From: Spongilla lacustris
Lineage: Eukaryota > Porifera > Demospongiae > Spongillida > Spongillidae
Direction: 5' to 3'
DNA length: 64,000 nucleotides
Assembly (NCBI GenBank): GCA_949361645.1
Contig: OX442429.1
Location: 394,501 to 458,500, forward strand
The number at the start of each line of letters is the position of its first letter. Position 1 is the stretch's first letter. Made by a program: the position numbers and the translations under genes. Under the pieces are notes generated by a model. That model did no database searches, had not been told where the DNA came from, and worked only from the letters and a program-made list of their open reading frames with translations. Below, piece after piece: positions 49,461 to 60,507 of the stretch.

Positions 49461-50029
49461 GTATGTAATACGTCACGTGAGTTAACTCGTGTTCGTTCGA
49501 TCTGCTGCGATCCATGTACATATTACAATAGCTAGAGATGCTGTTGAGCGCACGGTTAGGCTAGTGCCTACTATAATTTTTGTTAGCCATTAGTGGAGCA
49601 AAATATAGCGGCTGAGCTCGGCGCCCTGAGCCCCTGACCTACGCGATATTTTCGTATGCGGCACGGCTGCTGATTAAGGTGAGGGTGTACAACATAGCAT
49701 TACCAAGGACTGCGTTAGCTGCCCTTTTTAGTGCACGTAGTTAAAATAGTCGGGGAGAGGCGCGGGTGAGGCGGCGGCGGTACCGGTGGAGGGGGGTGGG
49801 AGGGGGATTTCGGAGGCGGGTGAGGTTGAGCTGAGGCCAGAAGCTTTACCCTGTTAGCGATGAGTTTTCAACGCTCAAACCAGATTTGGCCTCTATTATT
49901 TTTGACCTCTTGAATTATATCCATTGGAGTGCTAATTATATTCATGAGTCACAGAGCGATAGGAAAACCTCGAATCCGTAGTAGTAGCAATGAATACTAA
50001 TGACGGAACCTCAACTAGGAAAATGCCTA
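49461..50029. repeat. Right arm of the 41.5-50.0 kb inverted repeat
   Basis: Reverse complement of the left arm (42,811-43,320) plus one unit of the terminal repeat (41,638-41,695 type). It ends at the inverted GCATTTTCCTAGTTGAGG, beyond which there is no homology, so this is the outer boundary of the structure. Confidence 0.85.
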
Positions 50030-50169
50030 GATAGCTTCTCCGCCGGCCCATCCAAACCTTCTCTCCTTTAAAGGTTCTACAATTCAAGAGAGGATAAAAC
50101 CCATTCCTGTGACACTAATAGAAGACGGAGTACTCCAAGTCTCAGTACAGGTAACGGCATAAACTCGTA

Positions 50170-50300
50170 CCACCTCGTTCCCCATCGAATAGATCCTCGT
50201 TCCCCATCGAATGATCTTCGTTCCCTATCGAATGAAATTTAGTTTTATCGAATGAAATTTAGCGTTATCGAATGAAAAATACGGTATCGAATATTGAAAC
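50170..50300. repeat. Short tandem TATCGAATGAAA-like repeat
   Basis: Five to six imperfect units containing ATCGAATGA, with TTCCCCATCGAAT variants at the start. It lies just upstream of the retroelement frame at 50,361. Confidence 0.75.
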
Positions 50301-50360
50301 AAACGGCTCTCCATAGTTGTAACACATTTTCTTTACATTCTGCAACAATACTCAACATAA

Positions 50361-51431
50361 TGTAGCATTTGGCCTGCTATTTTTGACAGTACAGTATCCC
50401 AACAAGACCAATTACTATTCTCCATTCCTGTCAAAATGGGTGGTATGGGCATTCGTAATCCTGCTGAAATGGCCAGCATTGCTTACAACACTTCGTTTTC
50501 AGGCACAAAGCATATTTCAGATGCCATAAAAGAAAGAAAACCTTTTTCATTAATGGATCACAATGCTAAGATGGCAGAGGCAATATCAACTATGCATCAT
50601 GAACTTCAGCAGCAAGATCAAATCAAATTAGATTCAGTGCTTCTCACTCTTGATACAAAACAAGTACGAGCTATACAAAGAGCAATCACATTTAAAACAT
50701 CTACATGGTTAACAGTGATACCTACCACAGATCATCATTTTGATCTTTCTGCTACCGAGTTTCGTGATGCTTTAACAGTCAGATATCATAGACCTTTTTT
50801 GAAGATGCCAGCAATATGTGATGGATGTGGTGCAGCCTTTAGCTATGAACATGCCCTGGATTGTAAGAAAGGAGGTCTCATAACCAGACGCCACAATGAA
50901 GTAAGAGACACTCTTGGTGACCTGTCATCTATTGTTTATAAGGACATTATCAGGGAACCAGTGATACAGGAGGCATGTGAAGTAACAGGTGAACCCTCCT
51001 TAATAGCTGATCTTGGTGTACGAGGGGTCTGGCAGCCTCAGGCTCAAGCACTTTTTGATGTACGTGTGATAGACACCGATGCACCCTCTCATGTTCAAAG
51101 AAGTGTGGCAGCAGTCCTAGCATCAGCTGAAACAGAAAAAAAGAAAAAATACAACAATGCAGCTATTGCTAGACGAGCCTCATTTACACCATTTGTGGTG
51201 TCAGTTGATGGTGCCTTGGGATGTGAAGCAACCAACTATCTTAAACACCTCTCTGAGTACATCTGCATGAAATGGGGAAAGTCCTATGGAGAAGTGATGG
51301 GATGGCTGAGGGCCAGTTTGTCGTTTGCAATCATAAGAGCCACTGATTTGTGTCTCCGGGGATCTCGTATCAGATGGAGAAGTGCGATGGATATGGCTGA
51401 TGGGATGGGACTTCCCTATATAGTAGAATAG
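50361..51431 (+). CDS. C-terminal part of a retroelement polyprotein (CCHC finger and putative endonuclease region)
   Basis: One open frame with no start of its own: it is open from 50,361, and the first ATG is at 50,436. It starts with the end of a reverse transcriptase region (LLFSIPVKMGGMGIRNP, a common C-terminal RT signature), then has a zinc knuckle CDGCGAAFSYEHALDC (C-x2-C-x7-H-x3-C) followed by RRHNEVRD and a FDVRVIDTDAPSH block, and ends in a conserved WLRASLSFAIIRATDLCLRG segment. The order RT, CCHC, restriction-like endonuclease is that of R2/NeSL-type non-LTR elements, which I consider the best match. The frame has no internal stop. The missing 5' part fits ordinary 5' truncation on insertion. 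A host-domesticated fragment is less likely. Confidence 0.7.
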   Translation, partial: CSIWPAIFDSTVSQQDQLLFSIPVKMGGMGIRNPAEMASIAYNTSFSGTKHISDAIKERKPFSLMDHNAKMAEAISTMHHELQQQDQIKLDSVLLTLDTKQVRAIQRAITFKTSTWLTVIPTTDHHFDLSATEFRDALTVRYHRPFLKMPAICDGCGAAFSYEHALDCKKGGLITRRHNEVRDTLGDLSSIVYKDIIREPVIQEACEVTGEPSLIADLGVRGVWQPQAQALFDVRVIDTDAPSHVQRSVAAVLASAETEKKKKYNNAAIARRASFTPFVVSVDGALGCEATNYLKHLSEYICMKWGKSYGEVMGWLRASLSFAIIRATDLCLRGSRIRWRSAMDMADGMGLPYIVE

Positions 51432-52570
51432 TTGGTCCTTTTATAATATTTCACATGTGGATAATTCATTTCTATCTCTTGAATTATGGATTCTATACTT
51501 ATGCAAGAACCTGTATTGTATGTATGTATTTATTTATATTATGTATATAGTAACCATGACCTTTGTATATTAGTTAGCATTATGTTATATCAAATTGTAA
51601 CAGTAAAATAATATGTAGGGCGAATGTACAACGCATCTGTTACAGAATGATATGCCAACCAGATCTGTTACAGTTTGTAGCGATTTGGTTGTGTAGTACA
51701 TGTACTACTGTAATTATCACGTGCGAAACCTGTATTAATATTTGTTATTGTGGCGTGTGCACAACTCAATTTGCACCCGCCGTTATGACGTCACTCATTA
51801 GATCATGCGATACATAACTGAAATGGAACAGATCGGCTGGAAATAGAGGATTGCACCATTTATGGAGGTATAAACCAGTAGGGAATACTTTCGTGCCACT
51901 GGAAAACTCAGTACATACTGACCTCTTGCTATGCAGAAGGTTGTCATCAATGCTAGTGTTTATTCCGAACGTAATATGAGATGACGTAGACGCGAGTTGC
52001 AGAAGGTCTATGGCGCGTCAGGTAAGGTCATAATATCTCTGCCGATTTGCATATGGAGCTTTTTTAATCGGCATATCAAGGACTCTGTTAGGCACCACAG
52101 GAAACCTTGCATGAGCTCATAGGGAATCGCATTTCTGGAGTTCATACCCCTCAGAGTTTAGCGCAATCAAAGTGTTGTTCCCTTGTGTTGTACAATACAT
52201 GTGTGACTTGACGTCTTCCCTTTCCCAGTAGAGCAAAGCACTAACCTGCATGACCCTGCATGTGTGATTCCAAATCAGAAGTGAACCACTTTACACAGTC
52301 AAAAATACATACCAAAGGCTATTGTATATACATGTACATGTCTTTACCTTTCCTTGTATGACGTCACGCGCATATAATGTCTACGTACAGTACCTTGGGT
52401 CTGGGAACGATATCCTACGACAGCACACGAATTTTGCACCCGCCGCCGTGCCGGAAACCTTTGTGTCTAGAATTATAGTACGTACAAATGTGTTTATCCA
52501 TTAGCTAGCTGTAATAACTTTATTATCGATATTGATCACGTGAAGAGTCTGGAATCGGTTTTGGTTTCAT
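51432..52570. other. Spacer, no gene seen
   Basis: AT-rich 3' flank of the retroelement, then unique sequence containing short frames only. The stretch just upstream of 52,571 may hold the promoter of the amidohydrolase-like gene. Confidence 0.4.
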
Positions 52571-52845
52571 ATGGAGATTGTTGATGCGCATATGCACTTG
52601 TGGACACCCACTAGGCCACTACTCACCCTTGGCTTGAAAAGGTTAGGAATGGAGGGCATCCCGCGGGAAAGTTTGGTGAGCAGATGTATTTATGTTAAGT
52701 TAAAAGCATGTGAGTACCCATAATTTATAGCTCCAATCATGACGTACACCTTGGAAGAGTACCTCAAGGATATCCAAGGGTATAACGTCACCCGTGCTAT
52801 ACACGTAGAAGCTGTGTGGCCTGGGGACCCTATTGGCGAAACAAT
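52571..52845 (+). pseudogene. First two exons of an amidohydrolase-2 family gene, truncated
   Basis: Exon 1 starts at the ATG 52,571 with MEIVDAHMHLW; HxH after IVD is the metal-binding start of amidohydrolase family 2 TIM-barrel hydrolases. Its donor is ambiguous (a GT near 52,675 or 52,686 gives phase 1). Exon 2 runs from an AG at 52,730 (PIMTYTLEEYLKDIQGYNVT, then RAIHVEAVWPGDPIGET) to an AT/GTAAGT donor after 52,845, matching the family pattern ...YLxDxxGYNVxxxVHVEA...DPxxET. Nothing downstream continues the barrel: transposon debris and then ATP7 copy B follow. The gene is cut off here, or its remainder lies outside the window after a rearrangement. Confidence 0.65.
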
Positions 52846-53189
52846 GTAAGTGACGCGTGATGAGGTAAGCGATCAAAAGACGCGAATGGGATGGATGGAT
52901 CTCAGATTCTTTTCCTCAGAAAACAGGTAGCTATAGACTATATAATACTATATAGTAAAACATACATAAGTCGTTTATTAATATAGACCGACATGTAGCT
53001 GGTGCATGGCCACGTGCACACTTTCAAATTCACAAAAGCTTTGCGTCACGCAGTAGCAGTAGGAACCATAGCATTGTGAAGTTTTCTCGTCGCTATCCTT
53101 GCAGGCTCTAGCTATAGTAATCCGGATATCGCATGGTGTTTGTATTGGATATCACTGTGAATTTCATGCTAAATAAACGCAAAAGCAAA

Positions 53190-53460
53190 AAAGCGGCTGG
53201 GGCTAAGCCCCAGACCCCACTGGGGGAGCTATCAGCGCTCCCCCAGACCCCCTTGCTGTCACGGGAAGGGGCGTGCCCTCTCCCGTACCCTCCCCCAGTT
53301 GTGAATATATTTATCGGAACCCCCTTTCCCAAATTCCTGGATCCGCCCCTGGGCATAACCAGAGGTTGGAGCCCCCCCCCTCCCCCCCCCCCCCCCCTCC
53401 CCCCCCCCCCCCCCCCCCCCCCCCGATCATTACGTAATCATCTATATGGCTAAAATAAGG
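53190..53460. mobile_element. Transposon terminus with GGATCCGCCCCTG and poly-C runs
   Basis: GGGGCTAAGCCCC and GGGGGAGCTATCAGCGCTCC hairpins are followed by a terminal-looking GGATCCGCCCCTGGG at about 53,338-53,353 and then by over 50 mostly-C bases. The style matches the inverted end near 35,475. Confidence 0.55.
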
Positions 53461-54405
53461 AATGTTGTAGCCCATATAATGATGTGGCGGAGGAGGTGGT
53501 AGTCCCTGTAATCAGTGGCTTAACTCAGTCTGTTGAAGTTGAATTCAGTCTGTCGCGAGCCAAAGGGCATACAGGCACATCTGGACATCATCCGTCCAAC
53601 CTTAAGGGTTAAATGTCGTCATTATCACTGACACCAGTGGCCTTGATAAGCACACAGCTCAAAGCTGTTGTGTGTGCATAAACTCTAGTCATGGAATCCA
53701 TCAACTTTGATAAACTCGAGTGAGATAAAACTTTCCATTAAAAAAAAATTTGTGAGCTAATATACCATTTTGAATTTTCGCTAATGACAACAGATCTGTG
53801 CTTAGCTGAACTGAGAACCAATATGTTGCAGGAAACTCCATGGGGGAAAAAAAGTTGTCAAAAATCCTACACCCCCATAGCCACCCACCCACTCACCATA
53901 ACTTCGATGCATTGCGGGGGAGGGGCTTTGCCCTCTCTTCTCCATTTTTTCCGACCAAAGATAAATATTCAAAATAACATATATAACAAAAAAATCTTGC
54001 ATCGTGCTGACAGAAAAGAACTGTACAGTGTGCATGTCTTCTGTCGAAATGGAACGAACATGCATGTAATGCCTGACAGCTTTGATAACATATTTGAATG
54101 TCACTCAGGTAGCTGTTTGACATTGGGTACTTTTTATAATAAACCCCCTACCCAACCCCCTTTGTAGGAACTTTTTTTGGCAGAATGGGACTGACCACCA
54201 CCATCAGTACATGCATTGGATTCTTTCTATAAATGTCAGGCTAACAAAATCGGAGTAACTCCAGATTGAAAAAGGAAATAGCACATATACTAGGTGTACT
54301 AATCTCACAAATAAAAGTGCCTCATCACTGATACAATGCAATCAATGATTATTAAAGTTTGTGCCAAATTTTACAACACACACAGTTGAAGTAAACTGAA
54401 CACAT
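53461..54405. other. Sequence flanking ATP7 copy B, no gene seen
   Basis: It lies immediately 3' of ATP7 copy B and is not shared with copy A. Short frames only. This is presumably the original 3' flank if copy B is the parental gene. Confidence 0.4.
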
Positions 54406-57400
54406 ATATTGCACTCAAATCTTAGCTGAAAACCTATTAGTTAACTGCAGAGGTATTTGGAGCCATACTGTCATCAAGCAGCCTCTCGTAGCCATCCTTG
54501 TCTGTAGGCTTGAAGATTGACAACTTATCCTTATGTGCAGACCCTGAGCTGTAGGGCACTTTCTCATTGGCACTTTTGCTTGGGTGCAAGGGATGCACAA
54601 TATGATTGAAGCTTGGTTTACGATAGCTATTAGCCGGAATGTATATTCAAATAATACACACAACTGCACAGTGTAAAAGTACATACCATCTAAGAAGCAG
54701 AGAGCTGCACACCACAGAGACTGAGCTAAAGGCCATTGCAAGGCTGCTCATCCATGGTTCAAGGGACAATCCAAGAGGAGCAAATATCCCAGCTGCCAAC
54801 GGCACACCCACCAGATTGTAGATCACTGCCCACACAAAATTGATTCGAATTCTTCTCACAGTGTGCTTTGAAAGGTCTATTGCTGTAACCACATCCAGCA
54901 GATTATCCTTAGAAGGAAGACAGCATGTGCATAGACTTGCTGTACCTCACACTAACAGTACCTTGACCAGCACTATATCAGCTGCCTCCACGGCCACATC
55001 AGTCCCTGTTCCTATAGCTATCCCAACATCAGCCTGGGCCAATGCTGGAGAGTCATTGATACCATCCCCAACCATGGCAACCTATAGTGGGGAGAAGGCA
55101 CAGTAAAGGGTGCAGTGACATGATTTGATGTGCATACTTTTAGACCCTGCTCCTGCAGTCTGACCACCATATTCTTTTTATGAGATGGAAGAACTTCTGC
55201 ATAGACATTGTCAGAACGGATACCCACCTACAATGGAGAACACAGTATCTTCACAATTATGTTTATTTCCACATCATCCATTTACTTTAAAACTACATGA
55301 TCGGTCAAGACCATCAGAGCAAACTTTAACAATTATAATCAGTTGTGCTTATTTATCTCATTCCTTCATAGTATCAAACCGGAAGATGCAATTGATCTGT
55401 GACACTATTGCAACTGAAGATAGCTTACTTGTTCAGCAATTGCTTTAGCAGTTCTTCTGTTATCTCCAGTAAGGAGAATGACAGTGAGGCCACTGTCATG
55501 CAAGGCCTGCACTGCCAGAGCAGCTTCCTCCTTCACTGTGTCAGCAATAGCAATGGCCCCAACAAGGATACCTGTATGGATGCAGCATCTTAATGGTGCT
55601 ATGGGTATAGTTCCATGGATATTAGGGGGTTTTTTTTAATTATTCAGTGAACAAAAATGATTCATCAACTCCATCTAATGCTCCCTGTCTCATCTAATGC
55701 TCCATGCTCCCTGTCCCATCCTCCTCAGTAATGGCTCACCATCAACTGCACAAAGTACAACAGTCTGTCCCTGCTGCTCAAATGTCTGCACATCCACCTC
55801 CACCTCATCCGTCACAACTAGTCCATTTGTCTGCATCCAGTCTCTGTTCCCAATCAGAACCTGTTCACAGTGAAGCCATAATGAACTGGCTACTAATGAA
55901 AGGGATCCCCCCCTGACCTTGTAGACTCTTGGAGCCTGTCCTGTCTGGTCCCCAGTACTCATCAAACTGGTACTTGGTGTGTAATAAATATGCCTTGTAA
56001 TTTCTGAGGTCATTGGTGCTTGTTCTGAATACTCCTCCACCCCCTGGACTGAGCACTGGAGTCCCTTCCCAGGAACAGCTTCAAAGTTTGCAGACATACC
56101 AGATATCACATCTCCCAGTATCTGTGCAGTAATTAAGCATTGAATGGTTAATGTGTACATGCCAAAATAACCTAACTTACTCTTTTTGCATAGTTAGTGA
56201 CAGCCACTCCAAGTGGGTGTTCACTGTTGCTTTCAGCCAGACCAACAATGGCCAGGAACAGTGTGTGGGGGCATACACTTTCAGCCACAAACAGCATAAC
56301 CTTGGTGACATCTGGCTTCCCATGGGTTAGTGTCCCAGTTTTGTCAAATATCACTGCCCGCACCTAAAGGATATCAGCAGATAGGCATTATATAGGATAT
56401 CAGCAGGTTAGCATTATATAGTATATATGATCTCTTACTGTATCCAGAGCATACCTTGTGGGTGGCCTCCAGTGGTTCACCTCCTTTGATCAAAATTCCA
56501 TTTATAGCACCCATACCAGTGCCCACCATCACAGCTGTGGGTGTGGCCAGCCCCAAAGCACAAGGACAGGCTATCAGCAGAACAGAGATTGCCTTCTTGA
56601 AGACAATTGTAATTCCTCCACAGTACATATACTGTGGAGGCGTGTACCCAAGTCGTGTGAGTGATGAGCTATAATTGGAGCAGTTACTCTGGAAATAGAA
56701 AGAAAAAATTCTGAGGCCTTCTTGTACAGTGCCTTGTATAGCCACCATTTATTTATTTATTTTTATGGTTTGATAGAAAATGACCCCCCACCCCCTCACC
56801 ACCCACATCTCACCTCCAGAGCAGGGTTCAGTGCCTTGCTGACCTGCCATGCAATCAACCAACTGACGAATGTTACAGATGACAGTGCAATGATTCCAGG
56901 CACAAAGTAACCAGCGACCATGTCTGCTATTCGTTGGATTGGAGCCTGAAATAGTAGAAATAATACATGTACCGGTATAAGAACAGTTTTGTGCATATAA
57001 AGTGACAAATCTTCGGTAGCTTGAGCATTCTTCAGATCTCCACTTCCCCTCAGCCCCTCCCCTTTATCATCAGCCCCTCCCCTTCCTTTACCCGTCCTCT
57101 TCTCTCCAGTGCCCTCCTCTCTTAGCCCCTCCCTTCTCACCTTTGAGGTCTGTGCCTCTTCCACAAGCTTCACAATCTGTGCTAACATTGCATCTGAACC
57201 AACATGTGTGGCTTCTATTAACAGAACACCATTTTGGTTCAATGATCCTCCAATCACTGCATCTCCTGGGGATTTACTAACAGGGAGGGCTTCACCCGTG
57301 ATTATAGATTCATCAATGGTCGAGTTGCCTGTCAGGATTGTACCATCTACAGGAACCTTCTCTCCTGGGACAACTTTGATCTTGTCAAATTTCTGAACCA

Positions 57401-58025
57401 GCTCTACAGCGATCAGCTCCTCACTATGTGTGAATAATGCATACAATGTTGTGCTTGCCACACCCTCACCTTTCAATTCCTCCATCTTTACCTACAGTAA
57501 CTAGACGAGCCACTGTAGCTTGAAGAGATACAAGCTTTGCTAAAGCATCTGATGTTCTTCCCTGTGAGGTCACATGTTTGATGCATGCATGCCAGAGAAT
57601 GTGTAAGTTCTGCACTGTCTCTGAGCAGATGATGATATGTTACCTTAGCAACATGCTCAAGCCATCGTCCTAGTGACACAAAAACCAGCAATGCAGGTAT
57701 AGCTTCAAAGAATGGGGTCATTCGACTTCCAGTACCACGGAATATGAGGGTGTACACCATTGCTACCAGCTGTGCAGTAACATACAATGCATAATGTCAG
57801 CAGTGACGCATTTTGGGGACTCACAGAATAGAAGTAGGCAATTGTGGTTGCCAAGGTGATGAGGACATCCATATTAGCAGAACAATGTCTCACAGACTTG
57901 TACGCAGACCAATAGAAGAGCCACCCTGCACCAAACTACAGGAAAAGAACAAAAACTGATATGATTCTTGGTAGAAACCATAGAGATCTATGAACAATGT
58001 AAATTTACAGTTGTGGTCACTTTTG

Positions 58026-58073
<48 letters not shown>

Positions 58074-58114
58074 ACACATACACACACATACACACACATA
58101 CACACACACATACA

Positions 58115-58179
<65 letters not shown>

Positions 58180-59446
58180 GAATTATAGAAGCAAAAAGGA
58201 AAAGTAAAAGTTCTTTGAGGTCAAATCCTTTAGTAGGGGACATTAGCTCAGGTGGTACAAACATGACGATCATGGTGGGCACCCCAAAGATGAGGGATAT
58301 CAGGAAGGCAAAGAGCCACTTCCTTTTGGAGCGAGCATGAGCCTCCCGTGGATCATCAGAGTTCTTTGAAGCCAGCTCAGCTGTAAACCCCATATCCTGG
58401 AGGTGTGTATAGTATGCAAATAACTCAGTTCTAATATACTGCCAACCTAACACTTGTATCTCATAATCATTGCATCAGTAACCTGGCCACAACTAAGACT
58501 GTGGTGTACAGTCCACTAGTTCATTGGCTAAGTACACTGTGCCCATTGATGGAACGTGCTGATGTGGTGCACTAATGTGGTGTGCTGATGTGGTGTGCTG
58601 ATGTGGTGTGCTCATGCTGCTAAGACAACTAGTTGTACTCAATTGTTTGCACTACAGCCCCACCCACATGTGCCACACAGGTTACAATGTCGGAGGGATG
58701 ACCAACAGCTACTACTACTCAGGTTCCACACATTCCAAATGTGCTCACCTGGATTGTCTTGATGATGTCTCGGGGACCTATTATGGAAGGATCATACTCT
58801 ATGTAGCCTTTGCTTGTGGACAGGGCAACAAGTGCCTTCTGCACCCCCTTGTGTGACATCAGTGTAGTTTCAATGTTATTGACACATGATGCACACGTCA
58901 TCCCACCAATCTATTGGCACAAGACTACCTGAATAGCATGGCACCACATGGCTGGCCACTCGTTACCATGACATTGATCTTTCCTTGTTGAGCCTCAGCC
59001 TCTTCCATGATTTCAACACCAAATCCCAGGTCCTTAACCTTTGCAGCTAACACTTCTGTGTCTGTCTCATCAGGATTGTAAACTATTTCTGCCTTCTCAG
59101 ATAGCAGTGCCACCACCACTGAGAACACCCCTGAAGTGTTAGGAAGGGGGAAGAGAGAGAGAGTAGCTGATATGTGGATGAAGGTAGGGTATTACCTGGT
59201 TGTTTGGACATGTGCCTTTCTATTTTTGCTACACATGACGAACAGCTCATTCCAGATATCTTCATGTGAAGTGTCTTCCGTTCCTTAACTTGAGACATGG
59301 CAATAGGCTCCAATTCAACGGCAGGCAAGTGCTGAGATAAACAAAGTTATGATGACTTATTAAATTCTGCTTCACCCCCAGGCCCGTACGCAGGTTTTCA
59401 AGTGTTGTGTATGTGAATGTGTGTGTATGGTGGGGGCAATTATTTG
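54406..59446. repeat. Segmental duplication, copy B (ATP7 region)
   Basis: Counterpart of 35,689-41,115 in direct orientation. Unlike copy A, it continues into ATP7 exons 2 and 1, so it is the likely parental copy. Confidence 0.9.
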
Positions 59447-60507
59447 ATTAACTACAGTGGTACAAGTGGTGACAAAAGAGGACTGTAAACAGTACTAGAA
59501 CTAGAAGTGTCACTGTGACCTAGAGAGCTGCAGCTCTTCTTCACTAGAGACGAATGAATGCTCTATGGACTTGTGGCAGCTATTTTTCTCTCCCTTTTAT
59601 TTCCCTCTGCTCACGAGTCACGACGTCCCATCTAGCAAGTTGCGTGCATATAAGTATCTCGCAAGCAGCTACCGATCTGAACATAACCTCTCCCTAATAT
59701 AAGCCGGGACTCCCAGTACCTTCTTTCGTTTCTTGGGTGTGCTTTTTTCTCCACTCCTATTGCCTTGTAGCCTTCTGCCTTTAACATCGTACTTAGCTGC
59801 GTACTTTCCGCTTCTAACGGCTCTCTTAGTCTTTCCAGTGGATCGCTTAAACGCGTTAGCCAATGCGGATCTCGTCTTCTGTTCAACGTAGAGTGGATGG
59901 TCTGCAACAAATATATATAGAAGCTAATACGCTCCATTCCTTTCTTTCCAAAAAAATAAATAGCAAATAGAAACGACTATGCTATGGCCATATCGAAAAC
60001 AGCTTGAGTTAAAATGAAAAGCTACTCACCAGTAACGTAGGTAACAGTAAAGCCCGTGTCATTAATTGCATCGGTCAAATCCTCTCGCCTGAGTAGGGTA
60101 TCGTCATATTCGACCTCCGCCTCTTTCTTGGGAAGGGAAACAGTTACCTTCACCACTCCAATCAGATCTCCAACCGTTGATTCGATCAGACTAACACATG
60201 AGTGGCACGTCATCCCTTCAATGCCAATGTTCAAACGACCAGCTACTCTCTTTGCGTTTTTGCCCTGCCCTGAGCTCATCTTCGCCTCAAAGCCAAGGTC
60301 CTCTATTGCAGTGCACAGCTCCTGAGGCGATACTTTAGAGGATTCATATTCTATGACCGCCCTCTTTTCTTCCAGCGAGACCTTTACGGAGGCCACTCCA
60401 TTCATCTTCCCGACGTTGCCCTCAATGTTGTTAACACACGATTTGCACACCATTCCCTCCACACCAATTGTAACGGTACTCGTACTCCCTTGCAGTGGCT
60501 TCTCCAT
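54437..60507 (-). CDS. ATP7: Copper-transporting P1B-ATPase (ATP7), copy B, complete, 19 exons
   Basis: Cu(I) pump that supplies copper enzymes in the trans-Golgi and exports excess copper. Exons: 60,507-60,030; 59,901-59,720; 59,331-59,196; 59,130-58,967; 58,910-58,749; 58,396-58,178; 57,935-57,825; 57,769-57,644; 57,561-57,470; 57,423-57,141; 56,945-56,814; 56,688-56,455; 56,363-56,181; 56,121-55,740; 55,571-55,429; 55,227-55,138; 55,081-54,962; 54,907-54,687; 54,626-54,437. Every junction is GT-AG in frame; product 1,215 residues (human ATP7B 1,465, with six metal-binding domains). Four metal-binding domains have CxxC at Cys21/24, 101/104, 250/253 and 326/329. Core motifs: TGE 599-601, CPC 736-738, phosphorylated Asp780 in DKTGT, SEHP near 820, TGDN near 996, GDGIND near 1044. 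Exon 2 codes a 61-residue Lys/Arg-rich linker ending in PKKRKK, unusual between metal-binding domains 2 and 3. The C-terminal tail is short and has no clear di-leucine. Confidence 0.95.
58026..58177. repeat. CA microsatellite at a splice donor (ATP7 copy B)
   Basis: Over 140 bases of CA with TA variants. On the coding strand the exon ends CAG at 58,178 and is followed at once by (GT)n, as in copy A. Confidence 0.9.
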
